Below the pieces are notes generated by a model. That model ran no database searches. It was not told the origin of the DNA and saw only the letters and a list, made by a program, of their open reading frames with translations. A stretch of DNA of 6,565 nt from an uncultured Muribaculaceae bacterium (GTDB taxonomy: Bacteria; Bacteroidota; Bacteroidia; Bacteroidales; Muribaculaceae): NCBI GenBank assembly GCA_910578075.1, contig CAJTPK010000054.1:1-6565 (forward strand), written 5' to 3'. Shown here one piece after another: positions 1 through 5,865 of this stretch. The position numbers and the translations under genes are program-made. Position 1 is the stretch's first letter. The number at the start of each line of letters is the position of its first letter.

Positions 1-131
1 CATCCAACTCTTGACCTCGAATTTGATTAACACTTTTTAAGAGACACTAGTGATTCCGTGTATAGTTCCCATTATTCCGTTTCGGGTTCCTTCTTTTCCA
101 TTTTGAGTACACCTTGTCTCCTAGAATGTGC

Positions 132-181
132 TTATAATCCCCCAAATCTATGCTTTTCCACCTACTTTTGGGGGATTATAA
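132..181. repeat. Perfect 15-bp inverted repeat with 20-nt loop
   Basis: The left arm at 132-146 (TTATAATCCCCCAAA) is the exact reverse complement of the right arm at 167-181, separated by 20 bases. The arms have an AT-rich outer half and a run of five C/G bases. No T-tract follows on either side, so it is not a classic intrinsic terminator. It could be a transposon-type terminal structure, an operator, or a hairpin that protects the 3' end of the leftward operon transcript. Confidence 0.75.
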
Positions 182-214
182 AGAGTTCGCACTTTAAGTG
201 CTCCAGTCAAGATG

Positions 215-239
215 AAATTCCAGACACTGTCTGGAATTT
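215..239. terminator. 25-bp near-perfect palindrome, candidate bidirectional terminator
   Basis: Bases 215-226 are the reverse complement of 228-239 around a single central base. As RNA this gives an 11-bp stem (AAATTCCAGAC paired with GTCTGGAATTT) with a 3-nt loop. The plus strand ends in TTTT at 237-240, and the minus strand ends in a shorter AATTT. It lies about 195 bp downstream of the stop of the last gene in the leftward cassette, so it could end that transcript. An operator or the remnant of a mobile-element end are alternatives. The palindrome is certain; its role is inferred. Confidence 0.45.
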
Positions 240-434
240 TCCAATATCGTTAAATTGAGATTTCTAAATTGACCCTCAAAGATAACACCGATGCATCTAT
301 CTTTCCAAATTATTATGCCCAGTGTCTGTGTTTGTCCGCTTCGTATCCGTTCTTGTCTACGAGAATATCCGACAAATAATTATGCGATATAGTACATTAG
401 TTAATTTTAAGGACAAAACTGAATGAAATTACAA

Positions 435-1346
435 CTATTTAATATGTTTAAGTTGCTCTCTGTTGAGATATTTGAAACGTGTATGCGGATAAAATCTATA
501 TTGATTCTCATTTAGCAAGAAAGTTTTATCAATATTCTCTAGGAAATTAGTTTCATCGAGCATTCGTCTAAATTGAAGTTGACCATCCTTGTTCTCCCCA
601 TATTTGGAGATGCCATTATAAAACAATAAACACAGCTCCTCATTTGATAATTGAGCCTGAAGAAGATTCAAATATCTTTCACGTGCAACTTTATCAGTTT
701 TGTTATATGGATCATCTACTACAAATTTTATAGCATTGAAAAGATAACGGTATAAGTATCCAATATTACAATCCGTATCTTCAATCATCTCTTCGTATAG
801 CCTAGATATAGCATCTCGATACTGTTCTGTCTCAGATGCATTGGCCTTGATAGGATTATACGCATTTACCATTGACGTTAAATTTGTATCTGATTGCAGT
901 TTTTTCATATAAAACATCTTAAATGCAGAATAGTACTCTATGATATTTTTAATACCTTGCAAACCAAGATGAGATGCTATGTTGTTATTGACCGTATCTT
1001 GAACCTGTTTTAACATTGACAGGATGTTAAAATAAGTTGTTTCAAATCTTATTTTATCGGTTTCTTGACGTGATATATTAAGTTGTTGACGTTGCTCTTT
1101 AAATGTCACGAATAAGAACACGGTTGCCGTAAATGTCAGAGCAATGCCTAAGGTCCCCCATAAAAAATCTCCAATGTTTTTATTAAGCTGTGACTCAACC
1201 GACGGTTTAAACCAAGAAAATACATCTATCCCTTTGACAGAAAATATTATGCCAAGATATAATAATATCAAAGCTATACTTACGCCAAAACCAACCCAAG
1301 CTAGGAATGTCAGGAAAGCCAGTAATCTTGATTTATTATTCTTCAT
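435..1346 (-). CDS. Two-TM putative phage abortive infection protein (PutAbiC-like)
   Basis: This 303-aa protein has two hydrophobic segments at about residues 9-35 and 62-83. A short charged linker (KEQRQQL...) and a soluble helical region of about 200 residues follow. The motifs FETTYFNILSMLKQVQDTV (about 101-119), YLYRYLFNAIKFV (about 197-209) and RYLNLLQAQLSNEELCLLFYN (about 224-244) match my memory of the putative phage abortive infection family (PF16872, PutAbiC), related to lactococcal AbiC. Family members are membrane-anchored proteins thought to stop infected cells; the biochemical activity is not established as far as I know. It is the last gene of the leftward trio. Its ATG lies inside the 3' end of the 338-aa gene (11-bp overlap), which suggests translational coupling. 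G+C is low, unlike the integrases. I am fairly sure of the family and less sure of its action here. Confidence 0.8.
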   Translation of the reverse strand: MKNNKSRLLAFLTFLAWVGFGVSIALILLYLGIIFSVKGIDVFSWFKPSVESQLNKNIGDFLWGTLGIALTFTATVFLFVTFKEQRQQLNISRQETDKIRFETTYFNILSMLKQVQDTVNNNIASHLGLQGIKNIIEYYSAFKMFYMKKLQSDTNLTSMVNAYNPIKANASETEQYRDAISRLYEEMIEDTDCNIGYLYRYLFNAIKFVVDDPYNKTDKVARERYLNLLQAQLSNEELCLLFYNGISKYGENKDGQLQFRRMLDETNFLENIDKTFLLNENQYRFYPHTRFKYLNREQLKHIK

Positions 1347-2352
1347 TTATGTTGGGAAATTGTTCTTTGATATATGATACAAGTATGGAAGCTTGTTTAT
1401 CCAATTTATCATAAGATGGGTATCCGTTGGTTTGCAAAGGTGACACATCCGTAGTGATGTCCATAGAAAATCCCAAAGACTTGAGATTTTGCAAAGACAG
1501 AACTTTCTCTTGTCCGTCTACGCTAACAGTAACTGCTATATCATCACATTTTAAATCATTATCAATTACATAGAATGTATCCTGCTCATTTCGTTTTCCT
1601 CGAACTGAATTAATGAAATCCAGAATTTGCATCCTCATCCCCCGCTTAATCTTATAGACTAGATTTGTATGCACATCCTTGTCAGATACATTATTATCTG
1701 AAATTTTAGATATCTTTAGACGCTCATCCTGAATTTTTCGGAGCTCTATTGTTTTAGCTTCATATTTTAAAACAGCCATACGCTTGTCAATCAATTTATT
1801 GAGAACAAGCGGCTGTATGCGAATGGTATACTCCTCATATCCACCTGAATTTTTACAATATTTCTGAATCTCGTTTATCAGAATTGTCGCGATTCCAGAT
1901 TGGCTGATACGTTCAATCAGTAGAAATCCATATTGAGAAGCCTTTGGGATATAGAGCATGAAATAGAATGGCTTTAAAAGCACATCATTCGCATTCTTTC
2001 TAAAGGAGGTTTTACCAGTTTCAATGTTAACACCTTCTTCTATAGTTCCGAATTCTCCAGATTCTATTATGCCTTTTATATATTGTCCATTACAAGTAAG
2101 GTAATACCCACCTCCATCTGCTTTTGTTCCAAGCCTAAAAGCATTCCCTTGTTTATCTTCTGAGTCTTTCTTAACTGGCACATATTGGTCTCCTCTTTTT
2201 TCGTCCTGTTTCCAAGATAGGAACATTGTATCCATATCAGAAAGAAAATTCTTACCGGCATCTCCAAAGTCAGTCAGAATTTGGAGGTCGTCCTTGTCTC
2301 CTTTCTTGTTGATAGTTATTGAATATACAGCCAATGAAAATGATGTAGCCAT
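1336..2352 (-). CDS. Unrecognised 338-aa protein, middle gene of candidate defence cassette
   Basis: I do not recognise the family. The protein has no signal peptide and no clear membrane segment, so it is probably cytoplasmic. The N-terminal third is mixed and polar, with a GTKADGGGYYLTCNGQYIKG stretch near residue 75-94 that reads like beta strands and turns. A hydrophobic strand-like block (PFYFMLYIPKASQYGFLLIE, about 128-147) leads into SGIATILINEIQKY. A highly charged helical segment (about 184-216) and the basic RGMRMQILDFINSVRGKRN (about 237-255) precede a C-terminal alpha/beta part. A 41-bp gap separates it from the ATPase gene upstream, and it overlaps the PutAbiC-like gene by 11 bp, so co-expression is very likely. 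A 240-bp sample is about 33% G+C. The start ATG at 2352 has no Shine-Dalgarno sequence, as is usual in Bacteroidota. A role as partner, sensor or antitoxin-like control of the membrane protein is inference. Confidence 0.75.
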   Translation of the reverse strand: MATSFSLAVYSITINKKGDKDDLQILTDFGDAGKNFLSDMDTMFLSWKQDEKRGDQYVPVKKDSEDKQGNAFRLGTKADGGGYYLTCNGQYIKGIIESGEFGTIEEGVNIETGKTSFRKNANDVLLKPFYFMLYIPKASQYGFLLIERISQSGIATILINEIQKYCKNSGGYEEYTIRIQPLVLNKLIDKRMAVLKYEAKTIELRKIQDERLKISKISDNNVSDKDVHTNLVYKIKRGMRMQILDFINSVRGKRNEQDTFYVIDNDLKCDDIAVTVSVDGQEKVLSLQNLKSLGFSMDITTDVSPLQTNGYPSYDKLDKQASILVSYIKEQFPNINEE

Positions 2353-2393
2353 AATGTTCGAGGTTATTCTAAATAGTATCTATCGTATTAATT

Positions 2394-3773
2394 CTATTCT
2401 CTACAAGAAAAATAGCCTCCGGTCTTCTTTGCCCCGCGGTATTCTATCAAGCCAAGATCGACTAAATTCTTTAATGTGCGAGATAATGTTGGGATACTAA
2501 CTTCTATCATTGAAGATAACTCATTAGTTCTCAGACCTGGAGTTTTTTTTACAATTTGAAGCACTCGTTTCTCACGTGAATTTAATCTATCATTTAATCT
2601 ATCATTTAATCTATCGCCATTGACGCTTTGAGGTTTGACGCGCTTCATAAAGGTTACAGTAAAGAACCCTTTGGTACTGAAAATTGGCTCTGGCAGTCCT
2701 GCATCCTTCATCAATTCGCGCATACGAGGAACTCCGGAGCCGACTTTCTCGACAACGTGCATACGGGTAAACAAACCGAACACAAGTGGATTTCGACTCA
2801 TACTCTTGTGTCCGAACTCTGCCGCTACAACAGGCAACAGACCGCCGGGGTTGGATATTTCCACCCGGTCGTCATACACCTCTACCATGATTGTCGCCCC
2901 CTCTTCATATAGGTCGCGATGGCAGATGGCGTTCATAACGGCTTCTTTGAATACGTCAAGCGGAATCTCCCATATTTCCTGACGCGGGCCTGTACCCTTG
3001 ATGATATATTCGACCTCAAGCTTGCTCTCGATCCATGAAAGCGCGTCAAGATACTGTTGGTATAATGGACCGCCGAAAGTCTTGTCATCTATAATATGCA
3101 CTTTGTCGAGACCCTTAAAACGCAGACAACGTATTACGGCATGTGGGAATTTACGTTCCGGCTCTCTTCCAAAGAATAAAGCGGCTGCATTTTTCGGCAC
3201 ACCGGCATCAGTGTTGAGCTCAAGATTATCAAAGAGTTGTTTGATTGGCAATGTGTTGGACAAATGCGCCTTTTCCATAAACTCTTTGAAGTTGCGCGGA
3301 TCAATATCTTCGTCAATGTCAAACCATTTGCAGGGAATGGCATCATAGAAAATCTTGGCACATTCGGCAAAGAATGCGCGTATTTCTTCTGCGGAACGGA
3401 GCTTCTGACAATTGGCACCCTCTCTAACGTAAATGATTCCTCCGGTAATGTATGGCTTGTCCTTGCCACTGGGAACATCTATTACCCAGACTTTCTTGCC
3501 ATTGACATCGACAGGATAAAACTCACATTTCAACGAAGGAGAAATTTCTCCAATCGTATCTTGAATTGCAGAACGCTTATTGTTATCAATCTCGGCACCG
3601 ATAATCTGATTATCATTGTCGACGCCAATAAGGACATATCCGCCGGCTGCATTGGCAAATCCCGCTACTTCATCGGAAATTTCCTTAACCTTTGATGGCA
3701 CACTGCGCTTGAAGTCTACATTGTAGCCCTCACCGCCTTTAACCATTTCCTGTATTTGTGATGCCGTTAACAT
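2394..3773 (-). CDS. AlbA_2 (Schlafen-type) / GHKL ATPase / winged-helix protein
   Basis: This 459-aa protein has the COG2865 layout. Residues about 12-130 form an AlbA_2 (Schlafen AAA_4) domain, seen in VDFK (19-22), GFANAAGGYVLIGVDND (38-54) and IIYVREGA (113-120). A GHKL-type ATPase domain (HATPase_c_4) covers about 270-370, with the N box EAVMNAICHRDL (277-288), VEISNPGGL (304-312) and the glycine-rich VGSGVPRMRE (344-353). A linker with RLND repeats (388-398) leads to a C-terminal winged helix (about 400-455). AlbA_2 domains bind nucleic acid, and the related Schlafen fold can cleave RNA; COG2865 members are usually called transcriptional regulators. It is the first gene of the leftward trio, so it may sense infection or control the operon. 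The 3' end is AT-richer than the rest. Family assignment is firm; the role in defence is inferred. Confidence 0.88.
   Translation of the reverse strand: MLTASQIQEMVKGGEGYNVDFKRSVPSKVKEISDEVAGFANAAGGYVLIGVDNDNQIIGAEIDNNKRSAIQDTIGEISPSLKCEFYPVDVNGKKVWVIDVPSGKDKPYITGGIIYVREGANCQKLRSAEEIRAFFAECAKIFYDAIPCKWFDIDEDIDPRNFKEFMEKAHLSNTLPIKQLFDNLELNTDAGVPKNAAALFFGREPERKFPHAVIRCLRFKGLDKVHIIDDKTFGGPLYQQYLDALSWIESKLEVEYIIKGTGPRQEIWEIPLDVFKEAVMNAICHRDLYEEGATIMVEVYDDRVEISNPGGLLPVVAAEFGHKSMSRNPLVFGLFTRMHVVEKVGSGVPRMRELMKDAGLPEPIFSTKGFFTVTFMKRVKPQSVNGDRLNDRLNDRLNSREKRVLQIVKKTPGLRTNELSSMIEVSIPTLSRTLKNLVDLGLIEYRGAKKTGGYFSCRE
2580..2615 (-). repeat. Three perfect 12-bp tandem repeats in the ATPase gene
   Basis: The unit ATTTAATCTATC occurs three times without a mismatch at 2580-2591, 2592-2603 and 2604-2615. 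On the coding strand it gives the repeated four-residue motif D-R-L-N in the linker between the ATPase and winged-helix domains. Because the unit is a multiple of three, slippage would change linker length and keep the frame. Short repeated linkers at this spot are, to my memory, common in this protein family in Bacteroidota. Confidence 0.9.
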
Positions 3774-3777
3774 AATA

Positions 3778-3793
3778 CAAAGTTACAAATTTA
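3778..3793 (-). promoter_or_regulatory. Tandem TAnnTTTG -7 elements before the defence cassette
   Basis: Read on the minus strand, TAAATTTG (3793 to 3786) and TAACTTTG (3785 to 3778) both match the Bacteroidota -7 consensus TAnnTTTG and abut each other. The ATG of the ATPase gene begins at 3773, only 4 bases after the second box, so a transcript from here would be leaderless or nearly so. No clear -33 TTTG is found 17-23 bp upstream. A 6-bp inverted repeat (3810-3815 with 3828-3833) lies just upstream and could be an operator. The box matches are direct; activity is inferred. Confidence 0.35.
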
Positions 3794-3910
3794 TTTTGGA
3801 TTAGCCGCTATTGCTGAATTATTTAGGAGCAATCCGAATTATGATATTCCAAAAAAGTGACATTTATGACAGATTTTTGGAGTGGATGTAATGAAGTCCT
3901 ATGATAAATA

Positions 3911-3947
3911 GTTGCAAACATAGACAGATTATGTCCACCTTTGCAAC
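3911..3947. repeat. Stem-loop just downstream of the integrase stop codon
   Basis: GTTGCAAA (3911-3918) pairs with TTTGCAAC (3940-3947), and inside it ACATA (3918-3922) pairs with TATGT (3930-3934). The structure begins 8 bases after the leftward integrase stop. The T-run (TTTTT) follows on the plus strand, whereas on the integrase strand only a weak TATTTAT follows. It may still end or stabilise the integrase transcript and separate it from the defence cassette. Confidence 0.4.
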
Positions 3948-3955
3948 TTTTTCCT

Positions 3956-5449
3956 TTACCACATATCGCTCTCTTTCTTCGACATGGCAGCGATTTCGTC
4001 GGCTATCTCCTCGGAGGAAAGCTTGATGTAGTCCATAAAGGTCTTTTGTGTCTTGTGGCCGCTGACGTGCATCATCTGTAGGATGGTGTACCTGTGACTC
4101 AGATACATGTTGGTGATGCCGGTGCGTCGGGCGGTGTGGCTTGTCACACACTCATAGCGCGGCACAATCACGTTGCCGTTGAGGTCGGTCTCCGGTTCCT
4201 TCTTCTCTTTCCTCAACGCCTCCTTCTGCTTCATCGTGAGCTTGGTCGGCACCTTCTCTTTAAGTGACGGCAACTGCTCCGACAGGTCTTTGAGAATATC
4301 CTTGATGTAGCGGTTAAGTACCTGCTCGTTGGCTTTCGGAATGTTGTAACCATATTTCTCGCAGATGGTGATTAGGTTCTCGTTGAGAATAGGTATGGTA
4401 ACCTCGGTCTTGGTCTTCTGCTGGATAAGACGGATTATGCGCGTACCCTTTCGGGTAGTCTCAAAGTTGTCGGCATTGAGGTTGTTGTAATCACTTACAC
4501 GTTGACAGGTATAGCAGCCAATGAGAAAAACATCGCGGATATGCTCTTTCTTTCCTGTCAGCGGCATTTCATAGAGAGCCTGCAATTCCTCCTCGGTGAG
4601 ATAGATCTCAACAGCCTTGTCGCGGTCTTCAATCTTCTTCTTGACAATGAGAGCTGCCGCACGTTGGTTGTCGTGTACGCCGTCAATGAATGCCGCGTTG
4701 ATAAGAGCCTTCAAATTTGTCAGATGCTTGTTGACAACCTTTGCCATGTAACCGTGCTTCTGCAAATAGTTGATGTAGCGCGACACAAACGCACGGTCTA
4801 TGTCTGCCCATCCGAACTTGTGCAACGGGTCGAAGCCTTCATAAACACCAATAAAACTTTTCCATGCCTTGCAGGTGCCGGGGGCATAGTCGTCACTGCC
4901 AATCTTTCGCGCCCCGCTCTTGATGTCTTCGACAAACTGAACGAGGAACGGCCAGATAAGGCGGTTCTTCTCGTCCTCGATGCGCTTCTTTTCCTCGGCT
5001 TTCTTGCGGGCTTTTTCTTTCGCCGTCTCACGTTTTGCGATAGCCTTACGCTCTGCCTCAGCGGCTTCCTCCATCGCCCGGCGTTCAGCCTCCACTTTCT
5101 CCGGTTCGGAGATATAGCGCACATCCATGTCGAGAGCCTCTCGGTCAAAGTTCACCTTTGCAAGATGAGCCTTTACTATGCCCTCAATCTGTGTCAGCTT
5201 GGCATGAAGCTGATAATTCTTTTTCTGATGCGCCAGCCATGCGCGGGGAGATGCCGTAGCCTTCTGCCAGTCGGCAACCTCGACCTGAAGCATGGTCGAA
5301 ATCAGCACATCAACCTTGCGGGTATGGATACGGATAAAGAGAGTCGCGGTGTCCTTCTTCAAATCTTTGGTGCGGACATGAAACGGGGTCAATTTCTTCG
5401 CGGGACGAAGCGACTGCGTCGATGATTTCGGAGAGGGTGATTTTGTCAT
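3956..5449 (-). CDS. Tyrosine recombinase / site-specific integrase
   Basis: This complete 497-aa integrase cuts and rejoins DNA at attachment sites through a covalent 3'-phosphotyrosine. The N-terminal region (about 20-110) is arm-DNA-binding-like. It is followed by an unusually charged Ala/Glu/Lys helix (about 115-164) and a SAM-like core-binding domain (about 165-270). In the catalytic domain I see the first Arg in CQRVSDYNNL (R317), a candidate Lys in QKTKTEV, HTARR (H438, R441), GHKT (H465) and the nucleophile in FMDYIKL (Y474), so the active site is complete. I chose the ATG at 5449 (MTKSPSPKSS). A GTG at 5497 would add 16 residues, but there is no ribosome-binding evidence for it and the promoter would leave only a very short leader. 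It faces the same way as the defence cassette, which it probably carries. Samples are about 57% G+C. Confidence 0.9.
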   Translation of the reverse strand: MTKSPSPKSSTQSLRPAKKLTPFHVRTKDLKKDTATLFIRIHTRKVDVLISTMLQVEVADWQKATASPRAWLAHQKKNYQLHAKLTQIEGIVKAHLAKVNFDREALDMDVRYISEPEKVEAERRAMEEAAEAERKAIAKRETAKEKARKKAEEKKRIEDEKNRLIWPFLVQFVEDIKSGARKIGSDDYAPGTCKAWKSFIGVYEGFDPLHKFGWADIDRAFVSRYINYLQKHGYMAKVVNKHLTNLKALINAAFIDGVHDNQRAAALIVKKKIEDRDKAVEIYLTEEELQALYEMPLTGKKEHIRDVFLIGCYTCQRVSDYNNLNADNFETTRKGTRIIRLIQQKTKTEVTIPILNENLITICEKYGYNIPKANEQVLNRYIKDILKDLSEQLPSLKEKVPTKLTMKQKEALRKEKKEPETDLNGNVIVPRYECVTSHTARRTGITNMYLSHRYTILQMMHVSGHKTQKTFMDYIKLSSEEIADEIAAMSKKESDMW

Positions 5450-5517
5450 ATCTTTGATGTTATAAATTTCTGAATGGTGACGTTTGCATTCGTTCACAAT
5501 CAGCCACTTTGGTTCTG

Positions 5518-5550
5518 CAAATATAACAACCCAAACCGTATTTTGTCAAG
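5518..5550 (-). promoter_or_regulatory. Bacteroidota-type promoter of the leftward integrase
   Basis: On the minus strand TATATTTG (5525 to 5518) matches the -7 consensus TAnnTTTG exactly. A TTG (in CTTG, 5550 to 5547) lies 21 bases upstream, close to the usual TTTG spacing. Transcription would begin near 5511, giving a leader of about 60 nt to the ATG at 5449. The direct repeats at 5554-5575 sit immediately upstream of the -33 element, so integrase binding there could autoregulate the gene; that last point is inference. Confidence 0.5.
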
Positions 5551-5553
5551 TCG

Positions 5554-5575
5554 GGTCACCACGCAGGTCACCACG
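5554..5575. repeat. Two GGTCACCACG direct repeats, 12-bp period
   Basis: GGTCACCACG is present at 5554-5563 and again at 5566-5575, with two bases between. A related TGGCACCAC occurs at 5698-5706. Paired short repeats next to a tyrosine recombinase gene are typical of arm-type binding sites for the integrase N-terminal domain, so this is a candidate arm site for the leftward integrase. The repeat is directly visible; the binding role is inferred. Confidence 0.55.
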
Positions 5576-5655
5576 TTTTTTGAATAAATCTGAAAATCGC
5601 CAAATTTTATCAAAGTCCATATTATGCTATTATTCAGTATTTTGCCTAAGTAAAC

Positions 5656-5680
5656 CATTCAAATTCATTCGTATTCATTC
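5656..5680. repeat. CATTC repeated three times at 10-bp period
   Basis: CATTC starts at 5656, 5666 and 5676, with AT-rich spacers, so each copy falls one helical turn from the next. It lies between the promoter of the leftward integrase and the terminator. It could be a phased site for an excisionase or for DNA bending at the attachment site. The motif is short, so chance is possible. Confidence 0.35.
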
Positions 5681-5710
5681 AGAAACTCAGGTTCTGGTGG
5701 CACCACAGAC

Positions 5711-5736
5711 AACCCCGACGAAAGTCGGGGTTTGTT
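5711..5736 (+). terminator. Strong rho-independent terminator
   Basis: AACCCCGAC (5711-5719) pairs perfectly with GTCGGGGTT (5724-5732) across a GAAA tetraloop, and a short T-rich tail follows. This is a textbook intrinsic terminator, best read on the plus strand. No complete gene ends just before it on that strand, so it may belong to a host gene whose upstream part has been displaced by integration, or it may insulate the two divergent integrases. Confidence 0.8.
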
Positions 5737-5741
5737 CGTAA

Positions 5742-5753
5742 ATAATCGATTAT
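5742..5753. repeat. 12-bp perfect palindrome ATAATCGATTAT
   Basis: The 12 bases equal their own reverse complement and lie 9 bp after the terminator stem, in the space between the two integrase genes. A symmetric site of this size could be a dimeric repressor operator or part of a recombination core. Nothing else in the sequence decides between these. Confidence 0.4.
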
Positions 5754-5797
5754 CAGCGTTTTACTTACGCCCGCCGGTAGTCAATTTTTAATCAAAT

Positions 5798-5862
5798 GTC
5801 GGCACAGCCGTAGGCACATTATCAGGCAGTTACGGAAAATGTCGGCTCAAAAGTTGGCACAT
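5798..5862 (+). repeat. Paired GTnGGCAC repeats before the second integrase
   Basis: Four copies of the motif occur at 5798 (GTCGGCAC), 5810 (GTAGGCAC), 5841 (GTCGGCTC) and 5853 (GTTGGCAC). They form two doublets of 12-bp period; the 22-bp doublets at 5798-5819 and 5841-5862 agree at 17 of 22 positions. The array ends 3 bp before the ATG at 5866. This is what arm-type integrase binding sites look like, so they probably belong to the rightward integrase. The second doublet lies in the stretch that an upstream start at 5839 would translate, which favours the start at 5866. Confidence 0.6.
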
Positions 5863-5865
5863 CAA

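Larger units (their letters stand above)
1..434. other. Non-coding left flank with inverted repeats
   Basis: I see no convincing gene in this stretch. It is AT-rich, and the only open frame (58-258, plus strand) has no recognisable protein features and runs through both inverted repeats described separately. It is the region downstream of the leftward defence cassette, so it should hold that operon's terminator. A further weak nested structure lies at 331-376: TTTGTC (331-336) pairs with GACAAA (371-376), and TCGTA (341-345) with TACGA (358-362). Two TAAATTGA copies occur at 251 and 265. The stretch may be decayed mobile-element or intergenic DNA. Confidence 0.55.

Noticed and set aside
58..258. 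66-aa open frame on the plus strand
   Set aside because: It has no recognisable features, no promoter, and runs through both inverted repeats, so it is probably a chance frame.
251..277. TAAATTGA copies resembling the IS-like motif at the right edge
   Set aside because: Only about eight to ten bases match, the copies are 14 bp apart instead of 24, and no integrity break or transposase is seen beside them.
4502..5425. 307-aa open frame on the plus strand
   Set aside because: It lies entirely antisense to the integrase, whose motifs and intact active site make the minus strand the real coding strand.
5450..5497. GTG start adding 16 residues to the leftward integrase
   Set aside because: The added residues look unlike a normal integrase N-terminus, and the predicted transcript start leaves only about 14 nt before the GTG; the ATG at 5449 fits better.
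5682..5706. 3' end of a tRNA gene before the terminator (ends in GGCACCAC)
   Set aside because: A CCA-like end followed by a terminator is suggestive, but there is no recognisable T-loop (no TTCRA) or paired T-stem, so no tRNA or tRNA fragment is called.
5742..5865. Promoter for the second integrase
   Set aside because: I found no TAnnTTTG with a suitably spaced TTTG on the plus strand in this stretch, so none is annotated.
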